Positions 1-8,857 are shown, numbered from the stretch's first letter. The stretch is DNA of 64,000 bases from JAEUJM01 sp041918615 (GCA_041918615.1 JAYRVH010000017.1:62001-126000), one strand, 5' to 3'. A program made the numbers and translations. The notes: generated from the sequence alone by a model not told the origin.

Positions 1-22
1 GGACATGAGCACGTGCCCGGCG

Positions 23-625
23 TCACGCCTGGCGCACCCCTTCGCCGGCCTCGATCCAGGCTCGGGGACGGCGGGTCACCTGAGGCGCTCCCGCCGTGCC
101 CGCCGAGGGGAGCCGCTTCGACGCGGCGAAGACCACCATCGCCAGTCCGGCCACGATCACGATGTCGCCCATGCTGAAGACGTTCGCGAGCGGAAGCCCG
201 CGCGGCGTGTTGAACTGATCGCCCAGCATCGCGAAGTGCGGAGCGTCGAGCACGGCCGAGTTCGCATAGCTGGCCTCAGGAGCCAGTCCGGCGGCGTGGA
301 GGGCGACGGTCGACGCCGGCATCACCCCCCTGTTGACGGTGATCGCGACTGCGTTCATGCCGCCGCCGAGCGCCACGACCCAGAGCCAGGAAGTCGAGCG
401 GTTGAGCCACAGGTACACGCCGAGGCCCACATAGGAACCGAGGTGGAGGACCCGATAGAGCCAGCCCGGACCGACCGGCGGGAACGACACCACGAAGGTC
501 TGAACGGCCAGGGCGGCGATCACCAGCCAGTTCTGGGTCAGGGGGAGATCGCCCAACCGCCGGAGCGAACGCCCACAGAGCGGGACGAGCGCGACGACGA
601 GGAGGCAGACCGCAACGATCAGCAC
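23..625 (-). CDS. DUF5317 family integral membrane protein
   Basis: A 200-residue membrane protein that starts at a GTG. It has about five hydrophobic segments (residues 1-20, 32-55, 60-75, 80-100 and 150-168) and a short basic C-terminus. The central stretch with NAVAITVNRGVMPAS is the hallmark I associate with DUF5317, a family of unknown function found mostly in Actinobacteria. Its first 7 bases overlap the end of the upstream GGDEF-EAL gene, so the two are almost certainly co-transcribed and translationally coupled. That suggests a role linked to the c-di-GMP enzyme, but nothing in the sequence says what it does. No enzymatic motif is visible. Confidence 0.8.
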   Translation of the reverse strand: MLIVAVCLLVVALVPLCGRSLRRLGDLPLTQNWLVIAALAVQTFVVSFPPVGPGWLYRVLHLGSYVGLGVYLWLNRSTSWLWVVALGGGMNAVAITVNRGVMPASTVALHAAGLAPEASYANSAVLDAPHFAMLGDQFNTPRGLPLANVFSMGDIVIVAGLAMVVFAASKRLPSAGTAGAPQVTRRPRAWIEAGEGVRQA

Positions 626-2772
626 GGCTCGAGGCCGACGGTCTCACGAAGGACGATGCCCGCCCCTCTCCGATCCCGCCCGAGGTCGATCACCGGTTCG
701 CGGTCGACCTCCAGCGCCACGCCGCCGGCATCGGCGCCGGCAGAGCCCTCGATCAACGACGCGAGCTGCCCGGCGGACAGCGGGCGGCTGATGAAGTAGC
801 CCTGTGCGCCATCACATCCGCCCGCGCGCAGCAGGTCCAGGACCCGCGACGACTCGACACCTTCCGCGGTGACCCTCAAACCGAGGTTCCGGGCGAGCTC
901 GATCGTCGATCGCACGATCACCCGGTTGGCCGCGTTGTGATCCATGTCGGACACGAACGACCTGTCGATCTTGATCTCGCTCACGGGCAGCCGCTGGAGG
1001 TAGGCCAACGAGGAGTACCCGGTGCCGAAGTCGTCGATCGACATCCGGATCCCCATGCGGTCGAGGGCGTCGAGGACGAGCCCCGCCCCGTCCGGGTCGT
1101 CCATGATGGCGCTCTCGGTGATCTCCAGCTGCAGGTGGCGTGCCGGGAGATCGTTGCGGGCGAGCACGTCGAGCAGCTCGCCGGGAAGACGCTGGTCGTG
1201 GAGGTTCCGGGTCGACAGGTTGACGCTGACCGAGAGCTCCATGCCCTCGTCCCGCCACCGGGCGACCTGCGCGAGGGCCTCGGCGAGGACGTACGCGGTG
1301 AGCGGCCTGATCAGCCCCGACTGCTCGGCGAGGGGCACGAACTCGTCCGGCGACAGGGGCCCGTATGTCGCGTGCCTCCAGCGAATCAGCGCCTCGACCG
1401 CTTCGATGCGCCCGCTCGCCAGGTCGACCTTCGGCTGGTACTCGAGGTAGAGCTCACGGTCCCGGAGCGCGGTCCGCAGATCGGCGAGGAGCCCGAGCCG
1501 ACGCCGGCTGTGGTGATCGTTCGCAGCGGAGTAGAGCTCGACGGCGTGTTGCCTGCTCTTGGCGACGTACATCGCGACGTCGGCGCGCTGCAGGAGGGAC
1601 TCCTTGGTGTACCCGTGCTCCGGGAACAGGGCCACGCCGATGCTCGCTTCGACGTCGATCATCCCGTCGTCGACGTAGAAGGGCTGCTCGAGCCCTTCCA
1701 CGATTGCCGACGCCCGGGCAAGGGCGTGAGACGGCCCTCTGCTGTCGGGGACCAACACGCCGAACTCGTCGCCGCCGAGGCGAGCGATGATGCAGTCGTC
1801 GCTGAGCAGGCCCGAGATGCGGGGGCCCACCTGCTGCAGCAACGCGTCGCCCGCGCCATGACCGAGCGTGTCGTTGACCTCCTTGAAACGGTCGAGGTCG
1901 ATGAGCAGGACGGCCACGCTCAGTCCGGAGCGCCGCGCCCGGGAGAGGAACTGGTCGAAGCGCACGTTGAACAACGCACGGTTGGGCAGGTCGGTGAGCG
2001 CATCGTGCTTCGCCTGGTAGTCCTTCTGCACCCACAGCGTGGCGCTGCGGTACACCGCGAGCACCGCCAGCAACATGAGCGGAGCGAGCGCCAGGCTCCG
2101 GCTCACGCCGACCAGGAAGATTGGGCCGATGGCCAGGAGCAACAGATTCGTGCGGGACTCGCGCCGGAAGGCGGCAAGCACGGAGCCGACCACCGACCGG
2201 GTCCGGTCGAGCCCGATGACGATGCCGACGAGGCCGTTGTTCACCGTGAAGTAGAGCAGTGCGCTCGACACGACGGCGAGCAGGAAGGTCGGCGGGAGCT
2301 CGCCTGCGCCCCTGAGCACCTGGGGCGACCGCAGCACCGCCAACGGCACCGCGGCAACGCCCCAGGCGACCCAGTACTGCCCCAGGTTGAACGCCGCCTG
2401 GGCAAGGCTCTTGCGATTCAGCATGTCCGCCACCAGCGATGCCGCCCCCTGGGCGATCAACGCCGGAACGGGCCCGAAGGCCAGCAACACGGCGAAGGCG
2501 AAGGTGGTGGAGACGACGATCTCGTCGACGCCCCCGTCCCGCACGACCCGAATCGGCAGCGCCTCGCAGACCAGGAGCGGGATGACGAGGAGGCCGAACA
2601 GGACGAGGTCGTGGCGACTGTCCAGCAAGGCCAGCGTGTCAGGCCCTCGGAAGTGCCAGAGGAACAGCGCCGATCCCGCGGTCAGGACGCCGGCCACGAA
2701 GACGGGCAGGACCAGGGCCGCGTGGTCCCAAGGCTTCGCGCGCTCACACCGCTGCTCCTTGGCCAGACCCAC
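619..2772 (-). CDS. Membrane-bound bifunctional diguanylate cyclase/phosphodiesterase (GGDEF-EAL)
   Basis: A 717-residue protein that can make and break cyclic di-GMP. Residues ~20-245 hold seven or so hydrophobic helices, a MASE-like membrane sensor. The GGDEF domain (~250-415) keeps an intact GGDEF signature, but I see no RxxD inhibitory site five residues before it. The EAL domain (~430-690) keeps EAL, the NLS asparagine, TES, DDFGTGYSS and the AEGVE glutamate, so both activities look possible. The start is GTG with AAGGAG 8 bases upstream. A TTGACA promoter lies ~200 bp upstream, with a candidate micro-protein ORF between. The substrate or signal of the sensor domain cannot be read from sequence. 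Confidence 0.9.
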   Translation of the reverse strand: MGLAKEQRCERAKPWDHAALVLPVFVAGVLTAGSALFLWHFRGPDTLALLDSRHDLVLFGLLVIPLLVCEALPIRVVRDGGVDEIVVSTTFAFAVLLAFGPVPALIAQGAASLVADMLNRKSLAQAAFNLGQYWVAWGVAAVPLAVLRSPQVLRGAGELPPTFLLAVVSSALLYFTVNNGLVGIVIGLDRTRSVVGSVLAAFRRESRTNLLLLAIGPIFLVGVSRSLALAPLMLLAVLAVYRSATLWVQKDYQAKHDALTDLPNRALFNVRFDQFLSRARRSGLSVAVLLIDLDRFKEVNDTLGHGAGDALLQQVGPRISGLLSDDCIIARLGGDEFGVLVPDSRGPSHALARASAIVEGLEQPFYVDDGMIDVEASIGVALFPEHGYTKESLLQRADVAMYVAKSRQHAVELYSAANDHHSRRRLGLLADLRTALRDRELYLEYQPKVDLASGRIEAVEALIRWRHATYGPLSPDEFVPLAEQSGLIRPLTAYVLAEALAQVARWRDEGMELSVSVNLSTRNLHDQRLPGELLDVLARNDLPARHLQLEITESAIMDDPDGAGLVLDALDRMGIRMSIDDFGTGYSSLAYLQRLPVSEIKIDRSFVSDMDHNAANRVIVRSTIELARNLGLRVTAEGVESSRVLDLLRAGGCDGAQGYFISRPLSAGQLASLIEGSAGADAGGVALEVDREPVIDLGRDRRGAGIVLRETVGLEPC

Positions 2773-2834
2773 TGGACTCTCCTTCCCGTCCGGCGACCGA
2801 CGTCCTCCCCGACGGGATCACGCCACCCGCGAAA

Positions 2835-2936
2835 TCACCACTTCCGACCAGCACCCAACGCCGCGATCAACGCCACCAGCGCTGCGGCACGAGGAACCCA
2901 GCGCACATTTCGTGCAGTCCACTTCGACACAATCAT
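2835..2936 (-). CDS. Candidate 33-aa single-helix micro-protein upstream of the GGDEF-EAL gene
   Basis: A short ATG-started ORF in the leader of the GGDEF-EAL gene. A strong GGAGG ribosome site sits 3-7 bases ahead of the start. The peptide has a basic N-terminus (MIVSKWTARNVRWVPR), one hydrophobic helix (AAALVALIAALGAG) and a basic tail (RKW). Its start lies ~30 nt after the predicted transcription start, so it would be the first gene of the operon. It could be a small membrane regulator of the sensor enzyme or just a leader peptide. I know no family for it. The surrounding sequence is less GC-rich than neighbouring genes, so confidence is moderate. Confidence 0.45.
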   Translation of the reverse strand: MIVSKWTARNVRWVPRAAALVALIAALGAGRKW

Positions 2937-2972
2937 CACCTCCAACTCCTCCCCTAGCCATCACTTGTGGTG

Positions 2973-3002
2973 ACTATGTCGCCACCCTGAGTGTCGTGTC
3001 AA
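2973..3002 (-). promoter_or_regulatory. Sigma-70-type promoter for the micro-protein/GGDEF-EAL/DUF5317 operon
   Basis: Read on the minus strand there is a perfect TTGACA (-35), an 18-bp spacer and CATAGT (-10, four of six consensus bases). The start point would be near 2966, about 30 nt before the micro-protein ORF and ~195 nt before the GGDEF-EAL start. The rest of the 2773-3096 gap (AT-richer than its surroundings) holds only the micro-protein ORF and unassigned sequence between the promoter and the acyl-CoA dehydrogenase stop. Confidence 0.55.
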
Positions 3003-3096
3003 GGGCCAAGACGGAGAGTGTCAGATGCTGCAAATGCCACCACTCAGAGTGGTCATAGCAACACTATTCGAGAGATATCGACACAAGCCCCACTGC

Positions 3097-4191
3097 CTAT
3101 CCCGGCGACAGCACGATGTCGGCCAGGCGCCGGCGGGACCAACCCTGGCTCCCGAGCAGCAGGTCGTTCTGCTTCGCCCGGCGGTAGAAGAGATGGGCAT
3201 CGCAGTCCCAGGTGAAGCCGACGCCGCCGTGGATCTGGATGCACTCGGCGCACACGAAGTTGGCCGCCCCGGGCACGTAGCCCTTGGCCATGGCCACCGC
3301 CTCGGCCCGCACCGGATCGTCGGCGTCCGAGGCCCATGCCGCGTAGTGGGTGCCCACCCGAGCCAGTTCGAGTCGATGCAGCATGTCGACGGCCTTGTGC
3401 TTGATCACCTGGAAGGCAGCGATGGGGCGCCCGAACTGCACCCGGGTCTTCGCATACTCCACGGCGAGATGGTGCGCCTGCTCCATCGCACCGATCAGTT
3501 CGGCACAGAGGGCGACGTTGGCGTCGTCGGCCACCCGGCGCCAGACGGCGGTGTGGTCACCCTCGGGGCCGACCCGCTCCGCAGGGGTGTCGGCGAACTC
3601 GAGGCGGGCCACCTTGCGACCGCCGTCCCACGTGGGCACCAGCTCACCGCCGGGTGCCTCGACCACGAAGGTGCCCAGGCCGTCCTGCGTTCGGGCGACC
3701 ACCAGCACCCAGTCGGCGCGGTGACCGTCGAGGACCACCGGCTTCAGGCCCGTCAGCCGCCAACGCCCGCTCTTGCGGCTCGCACGCGTCCGTACCCGGT
3801 CGACGGGGTCGCCGTGGCCGAACTCGTCGAGCGCCACCGATCCACGGGTGGCACCCGTGGCCAACGAGCGTGCCCGGTCGTCGAGCCCCAGGCGCACCGC
3901 GGCCGACGTGGCCAGCACGGCCGAGGAGAAGTAGGGCCCGGGGAAGGGAACACGGCCCATCTCCTCCTGCACGACCACGAGGTCGACCAACCCCAGCCCG
4001 AGCCCCCCCTGCGCCTCGGGCACGAGCAGGCCCGTCCACCCCAGGTCGACCAGCTTGTCCCAGAGGTCGTCGGTGATGCCGTCATCGGCCTCCCACCGCT
4101 CGCGTACCTGGGCCATGGGGCTCTCGGCGACGAGGAACTGGCGGACCGTCGCCCGCAGGGCCTCCTGGTCGACGCTGAAGGTGAACTCCAT
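3097..4191 (-). CDS. Acyl-CoA dehydrogenase, smaller subunit-like
   Basis: A 364-residue flavoenzyme that would oxidise an acyl-CoA to the enoyl-CoA. The start chosen is the ATG at 4191 (MEFTFS), which matches family N-termini; an ATG ten codons upstream would add an atypical leader. The C-terminal half has the usual ACAD features, including the CIQIHGGVGFTWDCD segment near residue 310. The VGATRGSVAL-like middle region is divergent. It is divergently arranged with a second ACAD whose start is 28 bp away. Such unequal pairs often form heterotetramers in steroid side-chain degradation (FadE26/27 type in mycobacteria), so a two-component enzyme is a reasonable inference. The substrate is not determined. 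Confidence 0.85.
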   Translation of the reverse strand: MEFTFSVDQEALRATVRQFLVAESPMAQVRERWEADDGITDDLWDKLVDLGWTGLLVPEAQGGLGLGLVDLVVVQEEMGRVPFPGPYFSSAVLATSAAVRLGLDDRARSLATGATRGSVALDEFGHGDPVDRVRTRASRKSGRWRLTGLKPVVLDGHRADWVLVVARTQDGLGTFVVEAPGGELVPTWDGGRKVARLEFADTPAERVGPEGDHTAVWRRVADDANVALCAELIGAMEQAHHLAVEYAKTRVQFGRPIAAFQVIKHKAVDMLHRLELARVGTHYAAWASDADDPVRAEAVAMAKGYVPGAANFVCAECIQIHGGVGFTWDCDAHLFYRRAKQNDLLLGSQGWSRRRLADIVLSPG

Positions 4192-4219
4192 AGGCGATCC
4201 CGACAGTAGTGTCGCCCTC

Positions 4220-5512
4220 ATGGACTTCGCCTACACGGCTGAGGACGAGGCCTTCCGCACGGAGCTGCGCGAGTGGCTCGCGGAGCACCTCGACCCCTTC
4301 CTCGCCGAGTGGTCCGACGACGAGGGTGGCCCCCCGGGCCCTTCGGAGGCGGCGGAACAGGGCGAGGCATCGGCCGCGACCGGTCCCGGGTCCCGAAGGG
4401 GAAGCGACGGAGGACCGGCAAACAGGCAGGGGACGATGCGCTCGATGGAGCGCCGCCGGGCATGGCAGCGCAAGCTGAACGAGGGCCGCTGGGCGGCCAT
4501 CAACTGGCCGGCCGAGTGGGGTGGCCGCGAGGCGACCGTCACCCAGAACGTCATCTACTCCGAGGAGCACGCCCGCTACCGCACGCCGGGCATCTACAAC
4601 GCCAACGGGCTGTGGCAGATCGGGCCCATGATCATCCACTGGGGCACCGACGACCAGAAGCAGCGCTGGGTGCCCAACATCCTCAATGCCGACGACCACT
4701 GGTGCCAGGGCTTCACCGAGCCCGAGGCCGGCAGCGACCTTGCCAACCTGCGCACCACGGCCGTGCGCGACGGTGACGACTACGTGCTGAACGGCCAGAA
4801 GATCTGGATCTCGACCGCGCACATCGCCCGCTGGGGGCTGTTCCTCGTGCGCACCGACCCGGGTGCGATCGAGCGCGGCGAGAAGCACGTGGGCATCACC
4901 GCCCTCATCGTCGACATGGAGGCCGACGGCATCGAGTGCCGCACCATCCGCGACATCGCCGGCGAGGAGATGTTCAACGAGGTCTTCTTCACCGACGCCC
5001 GCGTCCCGGTGGCCTACCGCCTCGGCGACGAGGGCGCGGGCTGGCAGGTGGCCATGGGCACGCTCGGCCACGAACGGGTGGGCACCGCCGGTCTCGCAGT
5101 CACCATGCGCGCCGACCTCGACGCCATGGTGAACCTGGCCCGGGCGGTGAACCCCGATGCCCTTCGCGACCCGGGGTTGCGCGAGCGCATCGCCGTGGCC
5201 CACACCGACATCGAGTACACGAAGCTCCTGAACTACCGCGCGCTGTCGAAGATCCTCAAGGGCGAGCCCAACTGGCCGGAGGTGCCGCTGGCCAAGCTCC
5301 AGTGGAGCCACCTCGCCCAAACCCTCGCCGAGCTGGCGGTCGACCTGCTCGGGCCAGCCGGCATGTTGGCCAGGGGCGGCCCCGACGCCGTGGAGAACGG
5401 CGCCTGGAACCGGCTCTTCGTGTTCCAGCGCTACACATCGATCGGGGCGGGCACCACCGAGGTGCAGAAGAACATCCTGGCCGACAAGGCCATCCGCCTG
5501 CCGCGGCGCTGA
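4220..5512 (+). CDS. Acyl-CoA dehydrogenase, larger subunit-like, with a low-complexity insert
   Basis: A 430-residue ACAD starting at MDFAYT. The family core is clear: WPAEWGGR near residue 95, QGFTEPEAGSDL near 165, and the C-terminal GAGTTEVQKNILA. Between FLAEW (~residue 34) and RRRAWQRKL (~78) sits a Gly/Ser/Glu/Pro-rich stretch roughly 25-30 residues longer than I would expect. It looks like an in-frame insertion (about 4320-4440). It shares a promoter region with the divergent ACAD at 3097-4191 and probably pairs with it. The 47 bp downstream hold no gene before the vapC stop. Confidence 0.87.
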   Translation: MDFAYTAEDEAFRTELREWLAEHLDPFLAEWSDDEGGPPGPSEAAEQGEASAATGPGSRRGSDGGPANRQGTMRSMERRRAWQRKLNEGRWAAINWPAEWGGREATVTQNVIYSEEHARYRTPGIYNANGLWQIGPMIIHWGTDDQKQRWVPNILNADDHWCQGFTEPEAGSDLANLRTTAVRDGDDYVLNGQKIWISTAHIARWGLFLVRTDPGAIERGEKHVGITALIVDMEADGIECRTIRDIAGEEMFNEVFFTDARVPVAYRLGDEGAGWQVAMGTLGHERVGTAGLAVTMRADLDAMVNLARAVNPDALRDPGLRERIAVAHTDIEYTKLLNYRALSKILKGEPNWPEVPLAKLQWSHLAQTLAELAVDLLGPAGMLARGGPDAVENGAWNRLFVFQRYTSIGAGTTEVQKNILADKAIRLPRR

Positions 5513-5559
5513 CGAAGCCACACCCCGCGACGAGCTGAGCGGTCGAGGGCCACGCTGCC

Positions 5560-5952
5560 CTACGAACCGACCGGCCAGTGCTCGACGGTCACCTCGGGCA
5601 TGGGGAAGTCGTCGACGTTGGCGGTCGCGAGCGCGGCGGCGACACCGACCGCTGCCGCGGCGATCAGGCAGTCCGCCTGGTGGAGCGTGACGCCCCGGCG
5701 GGCGAAGTCCCTTCGCCAGGTGCCCGCCCGTGCGCCCTCGGCGACGCCAAGCGGTGCGACGCGCAGGCCACGGAAGAGGCGTCTGGCGCTCGCCTCCTCG
5801 CCCGGGCGAAGGCCTCGCGAGATCTCCTCCACCGAAATGGCGCAGGTCCACGGCTCGATGCCCTGCCGTCGAAGAGACGTCACACGACCCGCAGCCGGCC
5901 GGCCGCGGAGCACGTCGATGAGGACCGTCGAATCGAGGAGCAGCCGAGCCAC
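5560..5952 (-). CDS. vapC: PIN-domain ribonuclease toxin VapC
   Basis: A 130-residue PIN-domain protein starting at GTG. The acidic metal-binding residues are all visible: D7 (LLLDSTVLID), E42/E43 (SVEEI), D94 (HQADCLIAAA) and D114/115 (NVDDF). It starts on the base after the antitoxin's stop codon, the usual VapBC arrangement. The family are Mg-dependent RNases that cut tRNA or rRNA when the antitoxin is degraded; the target here is unknown. Confidence 0.88.
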   Translation of the reverse strand: MARLLLDSTVLIDVLRGRPAAGRVTSLRRQGIEPWTCAISVEEISRGLRPGEEASARRLFRGLRVAPLGVAEGARAGTWRRDFARRGVTLHQADCLIAAAAVGVAAALATANVDDFPMPEVTVEHWPVGS

Positions 5953-6192
5953 TCAGCCCGCTCGACGCGCGTCGGCGCCACGCTGGACGCGCACCCAGGC
6001 GGCGGCATCGTCGTCCCAGTCGTGGTCGGTGTCGGCGATGGAGCCCACCGCCGCCTCGATGTCATCCCAGCGCTGCTCGTCGTCGAGGGCGCTGCGAATG
6101 AGCTCCTCGATGAAGGCGCTGCGACGGCGCTTCCCGGCACGGCGATCCAACTGGGCCACCGTCTCCTCGTCGAGCACGATGTGCACACGCAT
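5953..6192 (-). CDS. vapB: Ribbon-helix-helix antitoxin VapB
   Basis: A 79-residue protein with an N-terminal ribbon-helix-helix DNA-binding fold (MRVHIVLDEETVAQLDRRA then RSAFIEELIRSAL) and an acidic C-terminal tail (DTDHDWDDD) of the kind that binds the toxin. It lies directly upstream of vapC with no gap. An imperfect palindrome (TGCGCACATGCGTGTGCA, read on the minus strand) spans its start codon and could be the autoregulatory operator. Confidence 0.85.
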   Translation of the reverse strand: MRVHIVLDEETVAQLDRRAGKRRRSAFIEELIRSALDDEQRWDDIEAAVGSIADTDHDWDDDAAAWVRVQRGADARRAG

Positions 6193-6234
6193 GTGCGCAG
6201 GTTAGCCCACAGCGGTCGCGGATCTCGGGAGCCG

Positions 6235-7554
6235 TCAGCCGGCGGCGGCGGCGGCGAAGCCCAGGTCGAGGTCGGCGATGATGTCGTCGATCGACTCGAG
6301 ACCCACCGAGAGGCGGATGAGGCCCGCCTCGACGCCGGTGGTCAGCTGCTCTTCCTCGGTGAGCTGGCTGTGGGTGGTGGTGGACGGCTGGATGACCAGG
6401 CTGCGCACGTCGCCGATGTTGGCCAGATGGCTGTGCAGCACGAGCGCCTCCACGAACTTCTCACCGGCCTCACGGCCACCGGCGATGACGAAGGCCGGCA
6501 CCGAGCCGTAGCCCCGTCCCCCGGTGTACTTGTCCGCCCTGGCCTTCCACGGCGAGGACGCGAGGCCCGCGAAGGCCACCGAGTCGACCTGATCGTGGTT
6601 GTTCAGGTACTCCGCGACGGCGTTGGCGTTGGCCACGTGACGCTCCATGCGCAGGCTCAGCGTCTCGAGGCCCTGGAGGAACAGGAACGAGTTGAACGGC
6701 GTGACCGCCGATCCCAGGTCGCGCAGCAACTGCACGCGGGCCTTGATGATGTAGGAGCCGGCGCCGAGGGCGGGCCAGTAGGCGAGGCCGTGGTAGCTCT
6801 GGTCGGGCTCGGTGAACTGCGGGAACTTGTCGTTGGCACTGAAGTCGAACGACCCGCCGTCGACGATCACGCCACCGATCGAGGTGCCGTGCCCGCCGAT
6901 GAACTTGGTGGCCGAGTGCACCACGATGTCCGCACCCCATTCGAAGGGCCGGATGAGGTACGGGGTGGCCACCGTGTTGTCCACGATCAGCGGCACACCG
7001 TTGTCATGGGCCACCTTCGCCACACCCTCGATGTCGAGCACGTCATTGCGCGGGTTGCCGATGGACTCGCCGTAGAAGGCCTTGGTGTTGGGCTGCACCG
7101 CGTCCTGCCAGGCCTGGAGGTCGTCGGGGTCCTCGACGAAGGTGACGTCGATGCCGATCTTGGGGAACGTGTAGTGGAAGAGGTTGTAGGTGCCGCCGTA
7201 GAGGGCGGCCGACGCGACGATGTGGCTGCCGGTCTCGGCCAGGTTGAGGATGGCGATGTGCTCGGCGGCCTGGCCGCTCGACACGGCGAGGGCACCCGGC
7301 AGGCCGACGGCCGTCTCGGTGGCCCCTTCGAGGGCGGCCACACGGGCCTCGAACACGCCCTGGGTGGGGTTCATGATCCGCGTGTAGATGTTGCCGATCT
7401 CGGCCAGCGCGAAGAGGTCGGCCGCGTGCTTGGTGTCACGGAACTGGTACGCCGTCGTCTGGTAGATCGGCACTGCGCGCGACCCGGTGGTGGGGTCGGC
7501 CACCTGACCGGCGTGGATCTGGCGGGTCTCGAAACCCCAATCGGACTGACTCAT
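6235..7554 (-). CDS. metY: O-acetylhomoserine aminocarboxypropyltransferase (MetY type)
   Basis: A 439-residue PLP enzyme that joins O-acetylhomoserine with sulfide (or methanethiol) to give homocysteine (or methionine). Family marks: TRIMNPTQGVFE near 58, SSGQAAEHIAI near 92, GGTYNLFHYTFPKIGIDVTF near 120, and the PLP lysine in HSATKFIGGHG near 210. The length fits MetY rather than the shorter MetB/MetZ. It is preceded by ~110 bp of non-coding sequence before the thiolase. I looked there for a SAM riboswitch but see no convincing consensus. Confidence 0.93.
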   Translation of the reverse strand: MSQSDWGFETRQIHAGQVADPTTGSRAVPIYQTTAYQFRDTKHAADLFALAEIGNIYTRIMNPTQGVFEARVAALEGATETAVGLPGALAVSSGQAAEHIAILNLAETGSHIVASAALYGGTYNLFHYTFPKIGIDVTFVEDPDDLQAWQDAVQPNTKAFYGESIGNPRNDVLDIEGVAKVAHDNGVPLIVDNTVATPYLIRPFEWGADIVVHSATKFIGGHGTSIGGVIVDGGSFDFSANDKFPQFTEPDQSYHGLAYWPALGAGSYIIKARVQLLRDLGSAVTPFNSFLFLQGLETLSLRMERHVANANAVAEYLNNHDQVDSVAFAGLASSPWKARADKYTGGRGYGSVPAFVIAGGREAGEKFVEALVLHSHLANIGDVRSLVIQPSTTTHSQLTEEEQLTTGVEAGLIRLSVGLESIDDIIADLDLGFAAAAAG

Positions 7555-7666
7555 GACGTACCTCCGGGTGTGTCGTCTGCGGTGAGGGCGACACCCTACG
7601 CAGCCGGTTCGTCAAAAGTCGATCTGTTGGGTCAGGTATTGCGGGCGGGCAGCTCGGCGCCTTCGC

Positions 7667-8857
7667 TCAGTCGAGACGTTCGATAACGGTGGCGTTGGCC
7701 TGGCCACCGCCCTCGCACATGGTCTGGAAGCCATGACGGCCACCCGTCGCCTCCAGGTCGTGAAGCAGGGTGGTCATGATCCGCACCCCGCTGGCACCGA
7801 GGGGATGACCGATGGCGATGGCGCCGCCGCGCGGGTTGAAGCGATCCATGTCGGGCCTGAACTCACGGGCCCACATGAGGGCGATGGCGGCGAAGGCCTC
7901 GTTGCACTCCATCGAGTCGAAGTCGGCGATGGTCATGCCTGATCGCTCGAGCAGCTTGCGGGTGGCCGGGTTCGGGGCCGACAGCACGAGCCAGGGGTCC
8001 TCGGCGGCGACGACGAGGTGCTTGAAGCGGGCCCGGGCACCCAGCCCGAGGCCTTCGGCGAACGACCGGTCGGCGATCAACATGGCGGCCGCGCCGTCCG
8101 ACATCTGCGAGGCGTTGCCCGCGGTGATGTCGGGGGCCAACCCCGGGTCCCACCCCGCCGCGCTCGGGAGCGCCGCCAGGGTCTCCATGGTGCTCTCGGG
8201 CCGGATGCCCTCGTCGCGGTCCAGCACGCCACCCGTGAGGTCGCCGGCGGCGTCCTTGAGGGGCACGGGCACGATCTCGTCGGCGAACCAGCCGTTCTCG
8301 GTGTTGGCCCACGCCCGCCGATGGCTCTCCACCGAGTAGGCGTCCATGTCCTCGCGGGTGATCTGCGAGCGTTCGGCGAGGATCTGCGACACCTCGAACT
8401 GCGTGGGGTGGAACCGGCCCCCGACCGCGGCGATCCAGTCGGCGCTGAACGGCCCCACTCCACCGGCGGCGTTCGAACCCATCGGCACGCGGCTCATCGA
8501 CTCGACCCCACAGGCGATGGCCAGGTCGTACGAGCCGGCCATCACCGCCTGCGCGACGAAGTGGGCGGCCTGCTGCGACGAACCACACTGCCGGTCGACC
8601 GTGGTGGCCGGCACGTGCCAGGGAAGGCCCGCACCGACCCAGGCGTTCCGGGCGACGTTGTTGCTCTGCTCCCCCACCTGGTTCACGCAACCGCCGACCA
8701 CGTCGTCGACGAGGGCCGGGTCGACGCCGGTGCGATCAAGCAGCGCGGTGAGGGTGTGGCCGAGAAGGTCGGCCGGGTGCCAGCCTGCCAACGCGCCCTT
8801 GCGCTTGCCGATCGGGGTGCGCACCGCATCAACGATCACCGCTTCTCGAACAGTCAC
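7667..8857 (-). CDS. Thiolase (acetyl-CoA acyltransferase, FadA/FadA5-like)
   Basis: A 396-residue thiolase that cleaves 3-ketoacyl-CoA, or condenses acetyl-CoA. The active-site cysteine is C91 in DRQCGSSQQA. The NEAFAAIAL segment, the GHPLGASG histidine near residue 350 and the C-terminal CEGGGQANATV cysteine are intact. MetY lies downstream on the same strand but ~110 bp away. With the ACAD pair and the ETF this fits beta-oxidation; whether the chain is fatty acyl or steroidal cannot be decided. Confidence 0.92.
   Translation of the reverse strand: MTVREAVIVDAVRTPIGKRKGALAGWHPADLLGHTLTALLDRTGVDPALVDDVVGGCVNQVGEQSNNVARNAWVGAGLPWHVPATTVDRQCGSSQQAAHFVAQAVMAGSYDLAIACGVESMSRVPMGSNAAGGVGPFSADWIAAVGGRFHPTQFEVSQILAERSQITREDMDAYSVESHRRAWANTENGWFADEIVPVPLKDAAGDLTGGVLDRDEGIRPESTMETLAALPSAAGWDPGLAPDITAGNASQMSDGAAAMLIADRSFAEGLGLGARARFKHLVVAAEDPWLVLSAPNPATRKLLERSGMTIADFDSMECNEAFAAIALMWAREFRPDMDRFNPRGGAIAIGHPLGASGVRIMTTLLHDLEATGGRHGFQTMCEGGGQANATVIERLD

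Noticed and set aside
937..2973. 678-residue ORF on the plus strand
   Set aside because: It is antisense to the clear GGDEF-EAL gene, has no recognisable domain, and is the kind of long open frame that GC-rich third positions create.
7555..7666. SAM or other riboswitch ahead of metY
   Set aside because: The gap is ~110 bp and I could not find the conserved core of any SAM riboswitch class. A covariance search (Infernal/Rfam) would decide.
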